From: Verrucomicrobiota bacterium
GTDB lineage: Bacteria > Verrucomicrobiota > Verrucomicrobiae > Limisphaerales > UBA11358
Assembly: GCA_014860005.1 (NCBI GenBank)
Contig: JACZKP010000160.1
Span: 1 to 6,016, forward strand
Length of the DNA: 6,016 nucleotides
Direction: 5' to 3'
Positions 1 through 5,618 of this stretch are shown here, in pieces; within the stretch, counting starts at the first letter, position 1; the number at the start of each line of letters is the position of its first letter. Made by a program: the position numbers and the translations under genes. Under the pieces are notes generated by a model. That model saw nothing but the letters and a program-made list of their open reading frames with translations, made no database searches and had not been told where the DNA came from.

Positions 1-92
1 CAACCCAGAGTGCCGACGATTTGCTCGGCGTAGCGTTGAGTCAGCAGTTCGACTTGCGGGGTGTTGGCGGGAGCAGGTGTCGGTTCAGACAT
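1..92 (-). CDS. 5' end of an unidentified minus-strand gene (partial, runs off left edge)
   Basis: Read on the minus strand, an ATG at 92-90 opens a frame that stays open to base 1 and gives 30 residues beginning MSEPTPAPANTP and continuing QVELLTQRYAEQIVGTLG. A proline/alanine-rich start followed by an amphipathic helix is natural-looking protein sequence. The same frame has a stop at 128-126 and no other start codon between it and the ATG, so the start is well fixed if the gene is real. A weak purine-rich GGGTGG lies just upstream. The helix reminds me of large uncharacterised, possibly mobile-element-related proteins repeated in verrucomicrobial genomes, but this is an unverified recollection and no function is assigned. 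It is divergent from the cysteine-rich gene at 208. Confidence 0.5.
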   Translation of the reverse strand, partial: MSEPTPAPANTPQVELLTQRYAEQIVGTLG

Positions 93-121
93 GCCACCCG
101 ATTTACCAGAAACTCTTGGTT

Positions 122-134
122 CCGGCTACGCCGG
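122..134. repeat. GC-rich hairpin (CCGGC-tac-GCCGG) in the divergent gap
   Basis: Bases 122-126 and 130-134 are perfect reverse complements around a 3-base spacer. The hairpin sits 30 bases upstream of the minus-strand ATG (92) and about 75 bases upstream of the plus-strand ATG (208). Such short GC-rich palindromes can be REP-like repeats or subterminal structures of mobile elements. No second copy is present in this window. It lacks a T-run on either side, so it is not a classic terminator. Confidence 0.35.
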
Positions 135-197
135 GTTAGGAAGTCTGCGTGAGCAAGGTGTGCCTTCACAACAAAGCACAATACAAAACGAAACAAC

Positions 198-201
198 AGG
201 A
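198..201 (+). promoter_or_regulatory. Shine-Dalgarno AGGA that fixes the start at 208
   Basis: AGGA at 198-201 lies six bases before the ATG at 208, a normal ribosome-binding spacing. The open frame extends further upstream to a GTG at 61, but that region has no comparable site and encodes no signal peptide. The site therefore supports the shorter 137-residue protein. Confidence 0.6.
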
Positions 202-207
202 AATGAG

Positions 208-621
208 ATGAAACAAATGACAACAATCACCCAAGCAATGGCTACCATGTTGGCTCTGATAACAATGATTAGCTATTCGCAAACGCCTTGCGGGCAAGGC
301 GTCTGGACCGTCGTCTGTTACACGGCGGGAGGGGTTATTTATCCCGGTGTGAACATCGGGTGCAACGGAGCAACATGCATGACAGGTGTGACTTATAACG
401 ATGGGCCTACTATAGACGGCACCGAGTGTTTGGGTCCTGAAACTGGTTCATGCATAACCTGTTCAACCGGTCCCGATAATGGAAATCTTGTTGCTACGCA
501 CACAGTCACCAGAGCGTGTAACGACCTGCTGGGGTGTATCGACACCTCTACTACGTTCGGATTTAAGATTATTTATTGCACTGTGGGCAACTGCTCTGGC
601 AATTGTTACCATCCCGGTTGA
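208..621 (+). CDS. Small secreted cysteine-rich protein (137 aa, 12 cysteines)
   Basis: I do not recognise a family. The first 24 or so residues (MKQMTTITQAMATMLALITMISYS) form a lysine-containing N-terminus, a hydrophobic core and a small-residue end, as expected for a Sec signal peptide with cleavage near SYS-QTP. The remainder, about 113 residues, holds 12 cysteines (28, 37, 52, 57, 74, 82, 85, 104, 110, 124, 129, 133) and is rich in Gly, Thr and Asn, with few charged residues. The even cysteine count, none of them in the signal peptide, suggests up to six disulfides in an exported protein. It lacks the CxxCH haem motif and evident paired metal-binding CxxC motifs apart from one CITC (82-85). 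The gene is poorer in G+C than the block downstream, which could mean recent acquisition or simply a lineage-specific gene. It is divergent from the gene at 1-92, and 228 bases separate it from the pseudopilin gene. Coding status is fairly sure; function is unknown. Confidence 0.65.
   Translation: MKQMTTITQAMATMLALITMISYSQTPCGQGVWTVVCYTAGGVIYPGVNIGCNGATCMTGVTYNDGPTIDGTECLGPETGSCITCSTGPDNGNLVATHTVTRACNDLLGCIDTSTTFGFKIIYCTVGNCSGNCYHPG
283..302 (+). repeat. Perfect inverted repeat inside the cysteine-rich gene
   Basis: ACGCCTTGC (283-291) and GCAAGGCGT (294-302) are exact reverse complements separated by two G bases. In RNA this would fold as a stem of eight pairs with a CGGG tetraloop. It lies within codons 26-32, just after the predicted signal-peptide cleavage site. 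It has no following T-run, so it is not an intrinsic terminator. It may be chance, a REP-like insertion, or a structure affecting translation just after the export signal. Confidence 0.5.
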
Positions 622-849
622 TAGCAGAAGTTGCCCTCAACGGCATGTACGGGTTGCTGGCTTGGAAGCTGCCTGCGCGGTGCATGACGCGATTGTGTGC
701 TAGCAGCATAGGCATTATGAGCGCATTTTGCTCGACCTGTCACGTGCGTCGGCAGTTACGGTTTGTTGCTCTGGCAATGGCGCAAGGACCGCGCGCAATG
801 CCGGTCCAGTGAAAGTCTTGCGCCATGACGATCTGTTGAAAGCAAACGC
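622..849. other. Intergenic stretch with no convincing gene
   Basis: Several short frames cross this stretch, but none has a ribosome-binding site, a plausible protein composition or a recognisable motif. The only structured item is the inverted repeat at 777-826. I found no clear sigma-70 promoter and no hairpin with T-run that would terminate the cysteine-rich gene. By position it should hold the promoter for the pseudopilin-hydrolase block. Confidence 0.5.
777..826 (+). repeat. Compound inverted repeat upstream of the pseudopilin gene
   Basis: The outer arms ATGGCGCAAG (777-786) and CTTGCGCCAT (817-826) match perfectly over 10 bases. Nested inside, GACCG (787-791) pairs with CGGTC (802-806), stacked directly on the 5' outer arm and leaving a one-sided 10-base bulge (807-816) and a 10-base loop (792-801). 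The structure ends 23 bases before the ATG at 850. It has no T-run on either strand, so a leader structure or protein-binding site is more likely than an intrinsic terminator. Confidence 0.45.
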
Positions 850-1605
850 ATGTACCTATTTCGTCCCAACTCTCACGTGCGGGCCTTCACGCTTATTGAG
901 TTGCTGGTGGTCATTGCCATCATCGGCGTTCTTGCGTCGCTGTTGTTGCCGGCACTGGCCCGGGCGAAGGAGCGCGCGAAGCGAACGGCCTGCCTGAACA
1001 ATCTCAGGCAACTCGGCTTGGGCAGCCAGATGTACTCCCACGATTACAACGGCCATCTGAGCGCGCCCACCTGGTGGAAGGTCAGTGATACGGAGGATTC
1101 GGATCGGGACTCGACCGACGACGACATGACCTGGCTGTATCCCAGTTACATCAAATCGGTGGGCACCTTTCTTTGTCCCAGCGCGCAACATTTCATCAAT
1201 TTAAGCAATACGGTGGCCAAGCCGGACGGCACTCGCGTGCCGCGCAACCTGGTGTTTATAGCCACGAAGCGAAAGGCGGAGGGGATGAGCTACGAGGTGC
1301 TTGGCGCATTTCGCGGGAATCTCGGCCCCAAGAAAACGGCGTTGACGGCGGCCAACCACACGTTACGGCGGTTCGTTCCCGCCAGCGAAAACCGGAAAGT
1401 CAGTCCATCCGAAATCTTTTTGCTGGTGGACGCCGATGATTCGACGGCCCCACCGGACCTGAACAACGTGCCGGACTGGCCGGACGATAATCACGGCTCG
1501 GAAGGGGGCAACATGAGTTTCTGTGACGGCCACGCGCGCTGGGTGCCGCACAAGCAATGGAAGACGACATGGAAGACCTCGCAGGACAATCTGCCAGACG
1601 ACTGA
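850..1605 (+). CDS. Pseudopilin-like protein with prepilin N-terminus and H-Xn-DG C-terminal signature
   Basis: This 251-residue protein starts with a 12-residue leader ending RA, followed by FTLIE and a hydrophobic helix (about 13-36). That is the type IV prepilin/type II secretion pseudopilin signal, cut by prepilin peptidase before Phe13, with the conserved Glu at mature position 5 (residue 17). Ala rather than Gly precedes the cut, which is common in these bacterial groups. Next come the family-typical [19 protein letters not shown] (37-55), a globular domain with LYPSYI (96-101) and FLCPSA (107-112), and a C-terminal signature H215...DG226-227 followed by HARW. The signature has ten residues between His and Asp-Gly instead of the usual nine. 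The protein is expected in the inner membrane or a pseudopilus with its globular part in the periplasm. ATG 850 is preferred because a stop lies at 826-828 in frame and GTG 880 would remove most of the leader. The ribosome-binding site is weak (GAAAG at 838-842). It is the first gene of a tightly spaced block. Confidence 0.9.
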   Translation: MYLFRPNSHVRAFTLIELLVVIAIIGVLASLLLPALARAKERAKRTACLNNLRQLGLGSQMYSHDYNGHLSAPTWWKVSDTEDSDRDSTDDDMTWLYPSYIKSVGTFLCPSAQHFINLSNTVAKPDGTRVPRNLVFIATKRKAEGMSYEVLGAFRGNLGPKKTALTAANHTLRRFVPASENRKVSPSEIFLLVDADDSTAPPDLNNVPDWPDDNHGSEGGNMSFCDGHARWVPHKQWKTTWKTSQDNLPDD

Positions 1606-1617
1606 ATGTCAACACCT

Positions 1618-1623
1618 GAAAGG
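1618..1623 (+). promoter_or_regulatory. Shine-Dalgarno GAAAGG that fixes the GTG start at 1631
   Basis: GAAAGG at 1618-1623 stands seven bases before GTG 1631. The frame is open back to an ATG at 1523 inside the pseudopilin gene, but that extension is arginine-rich and low in plausibility. Starting at 1631 places a basic stretch and then a membrane helix at the N-terminus, as expected for an exported enzyme. Confidence 0.6.
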
Positions 1624-1630
1624 CCCGGTT

Positions 1631-3361
1631 GTGAGTGACGCAGTAAAGAATGGATTGAACCCCTGGCGATGGGAAGCATCCGCACGCCGGCGGCTCTGCT
1701 GGGCTTTGGCGGTGATTTTGCTCGTGGCCGGATGGCGACTGGCGGTTCATGCCAAGGGTTCGCGCTTACGGGGCGTGGCGGCGGAACTGGCGGCAGTGCA
1801 GAAGCTCGTCAAATATCCGGTCCCCAATCATGCCGGCACCAAGCTGCTTTACGCGCAGAGCATCGAGCAGGGCGTGGGGCTGTATTTGTTGGATATTGCA
1901 ACCGGTGAGATGCAATTGGTGTATCAACTGGCTGAGGGGCGGATTCTCAGCGGCAGCCTGTCGCTTCTGGAATGGAGTCCGGATGACACAATGCTGGCGT
2001 ACGCCAAGCCCGTGAAAGGGAAGAAGCAGGAGGTGGTGCTTTGCAGTGCGTTGGTCGGCGAGAAAGTCGCCTCCATTCCCGCGGAAGGCTACATCAAGGA
2101 ATTTCAGTGGCTGTCGCCCGGTTCGTTCGCATACCTGAACAATAGCAACCATATTTGCGTGGCTTCCCGGGGTTCGACCGGCAAATGGAGCACGCGGGCG
2201 TTTAGGAACGCGACCCGGCCGCCGGTGACGCATTTCGCGGCCATTTCTCCCACCACGGTTGCGTGGAAGCAGCTTGGCGCGATCTGGATGCTGGACCTTG
2301 CAACCGGTTTGCCCCAGGAACTTTGGAAACCCCAGACCAACCGGCTGGTCAGTTGTTATTATTCCCGCGACAACCGCCATTTCATCGTCCGGGCCGAAAA
2401 CCAGGACAAGAGCAATCAGATTCTGGCGCTGAATCCCCATTCGAAAACCACCCGGATAATGGATACGCTAACCGAGCAACGGATTTCCAAGGTGAATTGG
2501 ATCAATGGCGGCAAAGGCTATGCATATCAATGCACGGACCACTGGGGCGACACCTTGTTCTTGAAACGAACAGAGGCCGCGGCCCTCGCGAGTGTCTTCC
2601 CATACGGCGAGGTGATTGACTTCAAAGCGCGGCGGGACCGCGTTTTTATTTACGGCGGTCAGGAAGATGAACCGCCGGGAATATGGGAGCACAATCCCGC
2701 CACAGACGTTACCCGGTGTCTGGTATCGCCCGCAGCCAAGCCGTTCAGTTTTGGCAGAGCCGTGCAGCATGCGTCCGGCGCGCTGACCAACAGCGGGCGG
2801 GTCATTACATATCAGGTGTGGAAGCCGTCGGTGATTTCCAAGAGTCGGAAATACCCGCTGGTTCTGGGGCAAACGCCGTACCGTTGGAATCCTTATCCCT
2901 ACGCGGCGGCGCGCGCCGGCTGCTGGTTTGTCAGCGTCAATCGCAAGAGTTGGGAGCAGGGAATCGAGACCTGGGAAGAAGATGTCATGGCGGTTTACCG
3001 GGCGGTGACCAGCGAGGCCAACATTGATGCAAAGCGGGTTTTTCTTTATGGCCACAGTGCGGAGACATCACCGATCTGCAATCTGGCGGAGCGCGAACCG
3101 GACTTGTGGAAAGGCGCGCTCATGTTAAGCCCCACCGGATTGCCGGACTTATCCCGGAGCCGATTATCGGCAATGCTGATTGATGCGGGCGAACTTGATG
3201 CAGGCGCGATCACGCGACTGTCGGCGTATCAAACCGAGGCGGCCAGGGCCGGGGTCGCCACTCGATTGGTGATTCACCCGGGAGCGCGACACACCTCCTG
3301 GTCGCGGACGACGGAGCAATCAAAAGTCGAGGAGATCTCCAGATTCCTGTCCAAACATTGA
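1631..3361 (+). CDS. Membrane-anchored beta-propeller / prolyl-oligopeptidase-like (S9-type) hydrolase
   Basis: From the GTG start the product has 576 residues. A basic N-terminus (RWEASARRR) precedes one hydrophobic helix (about 22-39), so the rest should face the periplasm. Residues about 55-385 look like a WD40/TolB-type beta-propeller, with recurring blade pieces such as LYLLDIATGE, LLEWSPDDTMLAYA (112-125) and IWMLDLATG. Residues about 400-576 look like an alpha/beta hydrolase domain: strand YPLVLG (408-413), nucleophile elbow G474-H-S476-A-E478, a GELD acidic loop with D523, and a GARHTSW turn with H554. Ser476, Asp523 and His554 sit in the right order for a catalytic triad. Two features are unusual for family S9: Glu replaces the second Gly of GxSxG, and the HGGPG oxyanion loop near the first strand is replaced by GQTPYRWN. 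It may be a peptidase, an esterase or a non-catalytic relative. It lies 25 bases after the pseudopilin gene and 13 before the next gene, so co-transcription is likely. Confidence 0.8.
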   Translation: MSDAVKNGLNPWRWEASARRRLCWALAVILLVAGWRLAVHAKGSRLRGVAAELAAVQKLVKYPVPNHAGTKLLYAQSIEQGVGLYLLDIATGEMQLVYQLAEGRILSGSLSLLEWSPDDTMLAYAKPVKGKKQEVVLCSALVGEKVASIPAEGYIKEFQWLSPGSFAYLNNSNHICVASRGSTGKWSTRAFRNATRPPVTHFAAISPTTVAWKQLGAIWMLDLATGLPQELWKPQTNRLVSCYYSRDNRHFIVRAENQDKSNQILALNPHSKTTRIMDTLTEQRISKVNWINGGKGYAYQCTDHWGDTLFLKRTEAAALASVFPYGEVIDFKARRDRVFIYGGQEDEPPGIWEHNPATDVTRCLVSPAAKPFSFGRAVQHASGALTNSGRVITYQVWKPSVISKSRKYPLVLGQTPYRWNPYPYAAARAGCWFVSVNRKSWEQGIETWEEDVMAVYRAVTSEANIDAKRVFLYGHSAETSPICNLAEREPDLWKGALMLSPTGLPDLSRSRLSAMLIDAGELDAGAITRLSAYQTEAARAGVATRLVIHPGARHTSWSRTTEQSKVEEISRFLSKH

Positions 3362-3374
3362 CACCAACGCTGCT

Positions 3375-3869
3375 ATGAAAGTGCAATTCACCCAGACATT
3401 CAGCCGTTCCGCCGGTCTGATCCTGCTGGCGCTGGCCACCACGCATTTCCTCGGTAATCAGGGCGGGATTGTGGTACAGCCGCTGGATCCTATTTTTGCG
3501 GTTTCCACCCGGCATCTGTTCTGGTCGCTGGCAGGGATTGAGGCCCTCCTCGGCGTGGTGTGTTTTTCGGTCAAGTCGTCGCATTTAGCGAGCGGGCTGG
3601 TGGCCTGGTTCGCCTCGAATTGTGTCCTTTATCGGTTGTGCTTGTTGTGGTTCGGCGCGCCGGACGTGCGGGCGTACTACGACACCATGAGCTACGCTTT
3701 CGGACTTTCCGCCCGCACGGTTGACGTGGGCCTGACCCTCGCGATGGGCTACCTGTTGGTGGGAAGCCTGATTGTGCTGTTCTGGCGGTGGAAGGCAAAT
3801 CGCGTCCCACAATCCGCCGGATCGCCGGACGCGGCGTCACCGCAACTCAAACCGCAGAGTTCCCATTGA
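3375..3869 (+). CDS. Four-helix integral membrane protein, possibly MauE/DoxX-like
   Basis: This 164-residue protein has four likely membrane helices: about 12-27, 45-66, 71-93 and 115-139. A polar, proline- and serine-rich tail (142-164) follows. Notable pieces are the first helix SRSAGLILLALATTHFLG, the loop PLDPIFAVSTRHLFW (36-50) and GLVAWFASNCVLYRLCLLW (74-92). Size, four-helix plan and these pieces resemble the MauE/DoxX-like proteins often found beside H-X-DG pseudopilins in Verrucomicrobia, some of which, as I recall, carry a CxC motif in the loop before helix 4. Here that loop (94-114) has no cysteine. The three cysteines (63, 83, 89) are in or near helices 2 and 3. The start follows the hydrolase stop by 13 bases and has no visible Shine-Dalgarno, suggesting translational coupling. 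The family call is from memory of sequence style; the membrane topology is firmer. Confidence 0.75.
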   Translation: MKVQFTQTFSRSAGLILLALATTHFLGNQGGIVVQPLDPIFAVSTRHLFWSLAGIEALLGVVCFSVKSSHLASGLVAWFASNCVLYRLCLLWFGAPDVRAYYDTMSYAFGLSARTVDVGLTLAMGYLLVGSLIVLFWRWKANRVPQSAGSPDAASPQLKPQSSH

Positions 3870-3896
3870 GGCGCTGGTTGTGCTAAGAAGACTTCC

Positions 3897-5480
3897 GTGA
3901 GAGGAAGCAAGACGGGCAAGTTCGTGGCGATTGGCTTGGCGTTGGCTTTTCTCGGCGCCATGTGGTGGGCCAAGGGGCGTGATCCGTTTAGGCGAATTGA
4001 CTTCACGGTTCGGACCACTGAGCACGGCAATGTCAGGGCAACCGCAGCGTTGCCCAAGACCGCCACGCAGCCGCTCCCGGTGGTGGTCTATCTGCATGGG
4101 GCGGGCGGAAACCTACTGGGCAGCGGCAATGAATTGCGCCAGATGGCAGAATTGGGATTGGCAATCGTGGGCCTGGAATACAACCAGACCAATGACACCG
4201 CGTTCACCGCCCAGTTCAGCGCGCTGCTCCAACATCTGCAGAGGCAAAAATGGGCGGACCCGGACGCAACGGCCTGGGTGGGCTACAGTCTTGGCGCGGA
4301 AAAGGCCACGCGCTTTGCCCTGAATCATCCGGCGCAATCCCCGAAGCTGCTGGTGCGGTTGGCGGGCGGCTGGTTGCCGGAATTTGACCGGCTGGAACCA
4401 CCGGCTGCCGCCGCCCCAGCCACGGCCCCCAACCGACTGATTCGCTCACACGTTCTGCTGGTTCACGGGGAGCGCGATGAATTGTTCCCCGCCAGCGACG
4501 TTTCCCGGATCGCCGACGCCTTGCGGTCGGCTGGCGCCACGGTGGAGGTGCGGATGTTGCCGGAGCAACCACACCGGCTGGAGCCGCATCGCGGACTGGT
4601 CTTCCGGTTGATTGGCGAGGACAGCCTGACACGTCTGAAAGGGCCGCAAGCATGGACGGCGTATCATTCCATCGCTCAATGGCAGGCGGAGGCATTGCCG
4701 TTGTGGGTCTGCTGGCTGCCGGCGGCGGCTTGGGCGATAGCGGGAGTTTATTGGCAGCGGCGCGGAACGTCGCAATGCATCGCGCAGGGAAACATTTCCT
4801 CAGCGGAGGCGCAGGCTACTGCGGCAGTCCCGCCCAAACACGCCGGTTGGAAGCGCGGCTGGCGATGGCTGGCCGGGATTTTCCTGGTCCTCGCGCTGGG
4901 GCGAACCGCTCTGCAGCTCGTCCCGCCGCAAATGGCGGTCAACGAAACGACCCTGGCGATTGCGCGAAAACACCTGCTCCAGCCGCATGAGCGGGAGGAC
5001 TTTGATTTTCTGGCGGCGAATCCGGCCTGGCACGGGCAGCGTTTGAAGACGTTGCTCGCTCACGTGCAACTGGCCGGCTACAATCGGCAACTCGTGAGCT
5101 GGAAACTGGACGACGCGCTCTATCGCGAGTTCGTCCTGTCTCCGGTGATTGATCCTGCGAGCAACCACGTACTGAACTGGCGGCGACCATTATGGGAAAG
5201 CGGTTATCCACGCGTCCGGCGCGCACACAATCTGGATTCGGCAGCGGACACGATAATCCATCATCTGCGCGAACGGGTGACGGTTGCTGACGGTGGGAGT
5301 TTGTCAGTGGAAATCGAAAGTATCTGGCGGCGGCAACTCACCACGACGCAGGGCTTTGAACGCCTGTGCGTGGCCGCATTGCGTTCGGTCGGCGTTCCCG
5401 CGCGGCTCAACTCAGCGGGCAAAGCTGAATTCCATGACGGCACCAACTGGCGGGACGCACCGCAGCCGCTGCCAGAGTGA
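3897..5480 (+). CDS. Membrane-anchored alpha/beta hydrolase with C-terminal transglutaminase-like module
   Basis: The 527-residue product starts at GTG 3897, 27 bases after the previous stop. A basic N-terminus and helix (about 8-25) anchor it. Residues about 45-245 form an alpha/beta hydrolase of dienelactone hydrolase/BAAT type: oxyanion motif HGAGGN (67-72), nucleophile elbow GYSLG with Ser131, HGERDELFP with Asp194, and His226 in LPEQPHR (His231 is an alternative). Two further helices (about 268-286 and 323-343) flank a basic loop. By the positive-inside rule this loop is cytoplasmic, so both the hydrolase domain and the C-terminal part face the periplasm. The end (about 450-521) resembles a transglutaminase-like core, with LRSVGVPAR (495-503) and AEFHDGTNW (510-518). 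However, the usual catalytic-Cys position, 15 residues before the Gly of GVPAR, is Thr484. Cys491 is nearby but out of register. It is the last gene of the block. The hydrolase fold is confident; the transglutaminase call and the substrate are not. Confidence 0.8.
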   Translation: MRGSKTGKFVAIGLALAFLGAMWWAKGRDPFRRIDFTVRTTEHGNVRATAALPKTATQPLPVVVYLHGAGGNLLGSGNELRQMAELGLAIVGLEYNQTNDTAFTAQFSALLQHLQRQKWADPDATAWVGYSLGAEKATRFALNHPAQSPKLLVRLAGGWLPEFDRLEPPAAAAPATAPNRLIRSHVLLVHGERDELFPASDVSRIADALRSAGATVEVRMLPEQPHRLEPHRGLVFRLIGEDSLTRLKGPQAWTAYHSIAQWQAEALPLWVCWLPAAAWAIAGVYWQRRGTSQCIAQGNISSAEAQATAAVPPKHAGWKRGWRWLAGIFLVLALGRTALQLVPPQMAVNETTLAIARKHLLQPHEREDFDFLAANPAWHGQRLKTLLAHVQLAGYNRQLVSWKLDDALYREFVLSPVIDPASNHVLNWRRPLWESGYPRVRRAHNLDSAADTIIHHLRERVTVADGGSLSVEIESIWRRQLTTTQGFERLCVAALRSVGVPARLNSAGKAEFHDGTNWRDAPQPLPE

Positions 5481-5618
5481 GGATTCCTCCACCCAAGCGG
5501 TGCGCCCTGGGTTTTCGGCAGCAGTGCGCCAAGGTTTTGCGGGCTTTGACAAATGGTCGCGCTCAAGCATCATTCCGAACGGCGCGGCATCAATCATTAC
5601 TGCGCCACAACAGCGACC
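5481..5618. other. Intergenic gap with imperfect direct repeat
   Basis: This 138-base gap separates the hydrolase block from the J-domain gene. It contains two imperfect copies of TGCGCC-NN-GG-TTTT-CGG (5501-5518 and 5525-5542, period 24) and the candidate promoter at 5546-5573. No hairpin with a T-run was found, so termination of the upstream block is not explained by an obvious intrinsic terminator. No CIRCE-type heat-shock operator (TTAGCACTC-N9-GAGTGCTAA) is visible. Confidence 0.4.
5546..5573 (+). promoter_or_regulatory. Candidate sigma-70-type promoter for the J-domain gene
   Basis: A perfect -35 consensus TTGACA at 5546-5551 is followed after 16 bases by CATCAT (5568-5573), which matches four of six positions of the -10 consensus TATAAT. 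Transcription would begin near 5580, leaving a leader of about 40 bases before ATG 5619. The -35 match is strong and the -10 is mediocre. Confidence 0.35.

Noticed and set aside
61..207. Upstream extension of the cysteine-rich gene to GTG 61 (186 aa)
   Set aside because: The extension has no ribosome-binding site, would bury the signal peptide 49 residues inside the protein, and overlaps the better-supported minus-strand gene start. ATG 208 has AGGA at the right distance.
777..826. Compound inverted repeat as an intrinsic terminator for the cysteine-rich gene
   Set aside because: No T-run follows on either strand, and the stem lies over 150 bases past the stop codon.
479..997. Small plus-strand frames crossing the 622-849 gap
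   Set aside because: They overlap the cysteine-rich and pseudopilin genes in other frames, lack ribosome-binding sites and have compositions typical of out-of-frame reading.
1523..1630. Extension of the propeller-hydrolase to ATG 1523, overlapping the pseudopilin gene
   Set aside because: The added 36 residues are arginine-rich shadow sequence of the pseudopilin's C-terminal motif. GTG 1631 has a good ribosome-binding site and gives a proper membrane-anchor N-terminus.
1766..3055. Long minus-strand frames (224 and 195 aa) opposite the propeller-hydrolase
   Set aside because: They are antisense to a gene with clear domain motifs. Their products are rich in Arg/Pro/Gly without motifs, as expected in high-G+C DNA.
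5501..5543. Imperfect 24-base-period direct repeat as an operator or attachment site
   Set aside because: Only the TGCGCC and GG-TTTT-CGG parts match, and the copies differ by gaps. It is too weak to call beyond noting it in the gap annotation.
5553..5618. In-frame ATG 5553 as start of the J-domain protein
   Set aside because: It would add 22 residues without family precedent and would overlap the candidate -35/-10 region. The J domain begins naturally at 5619.
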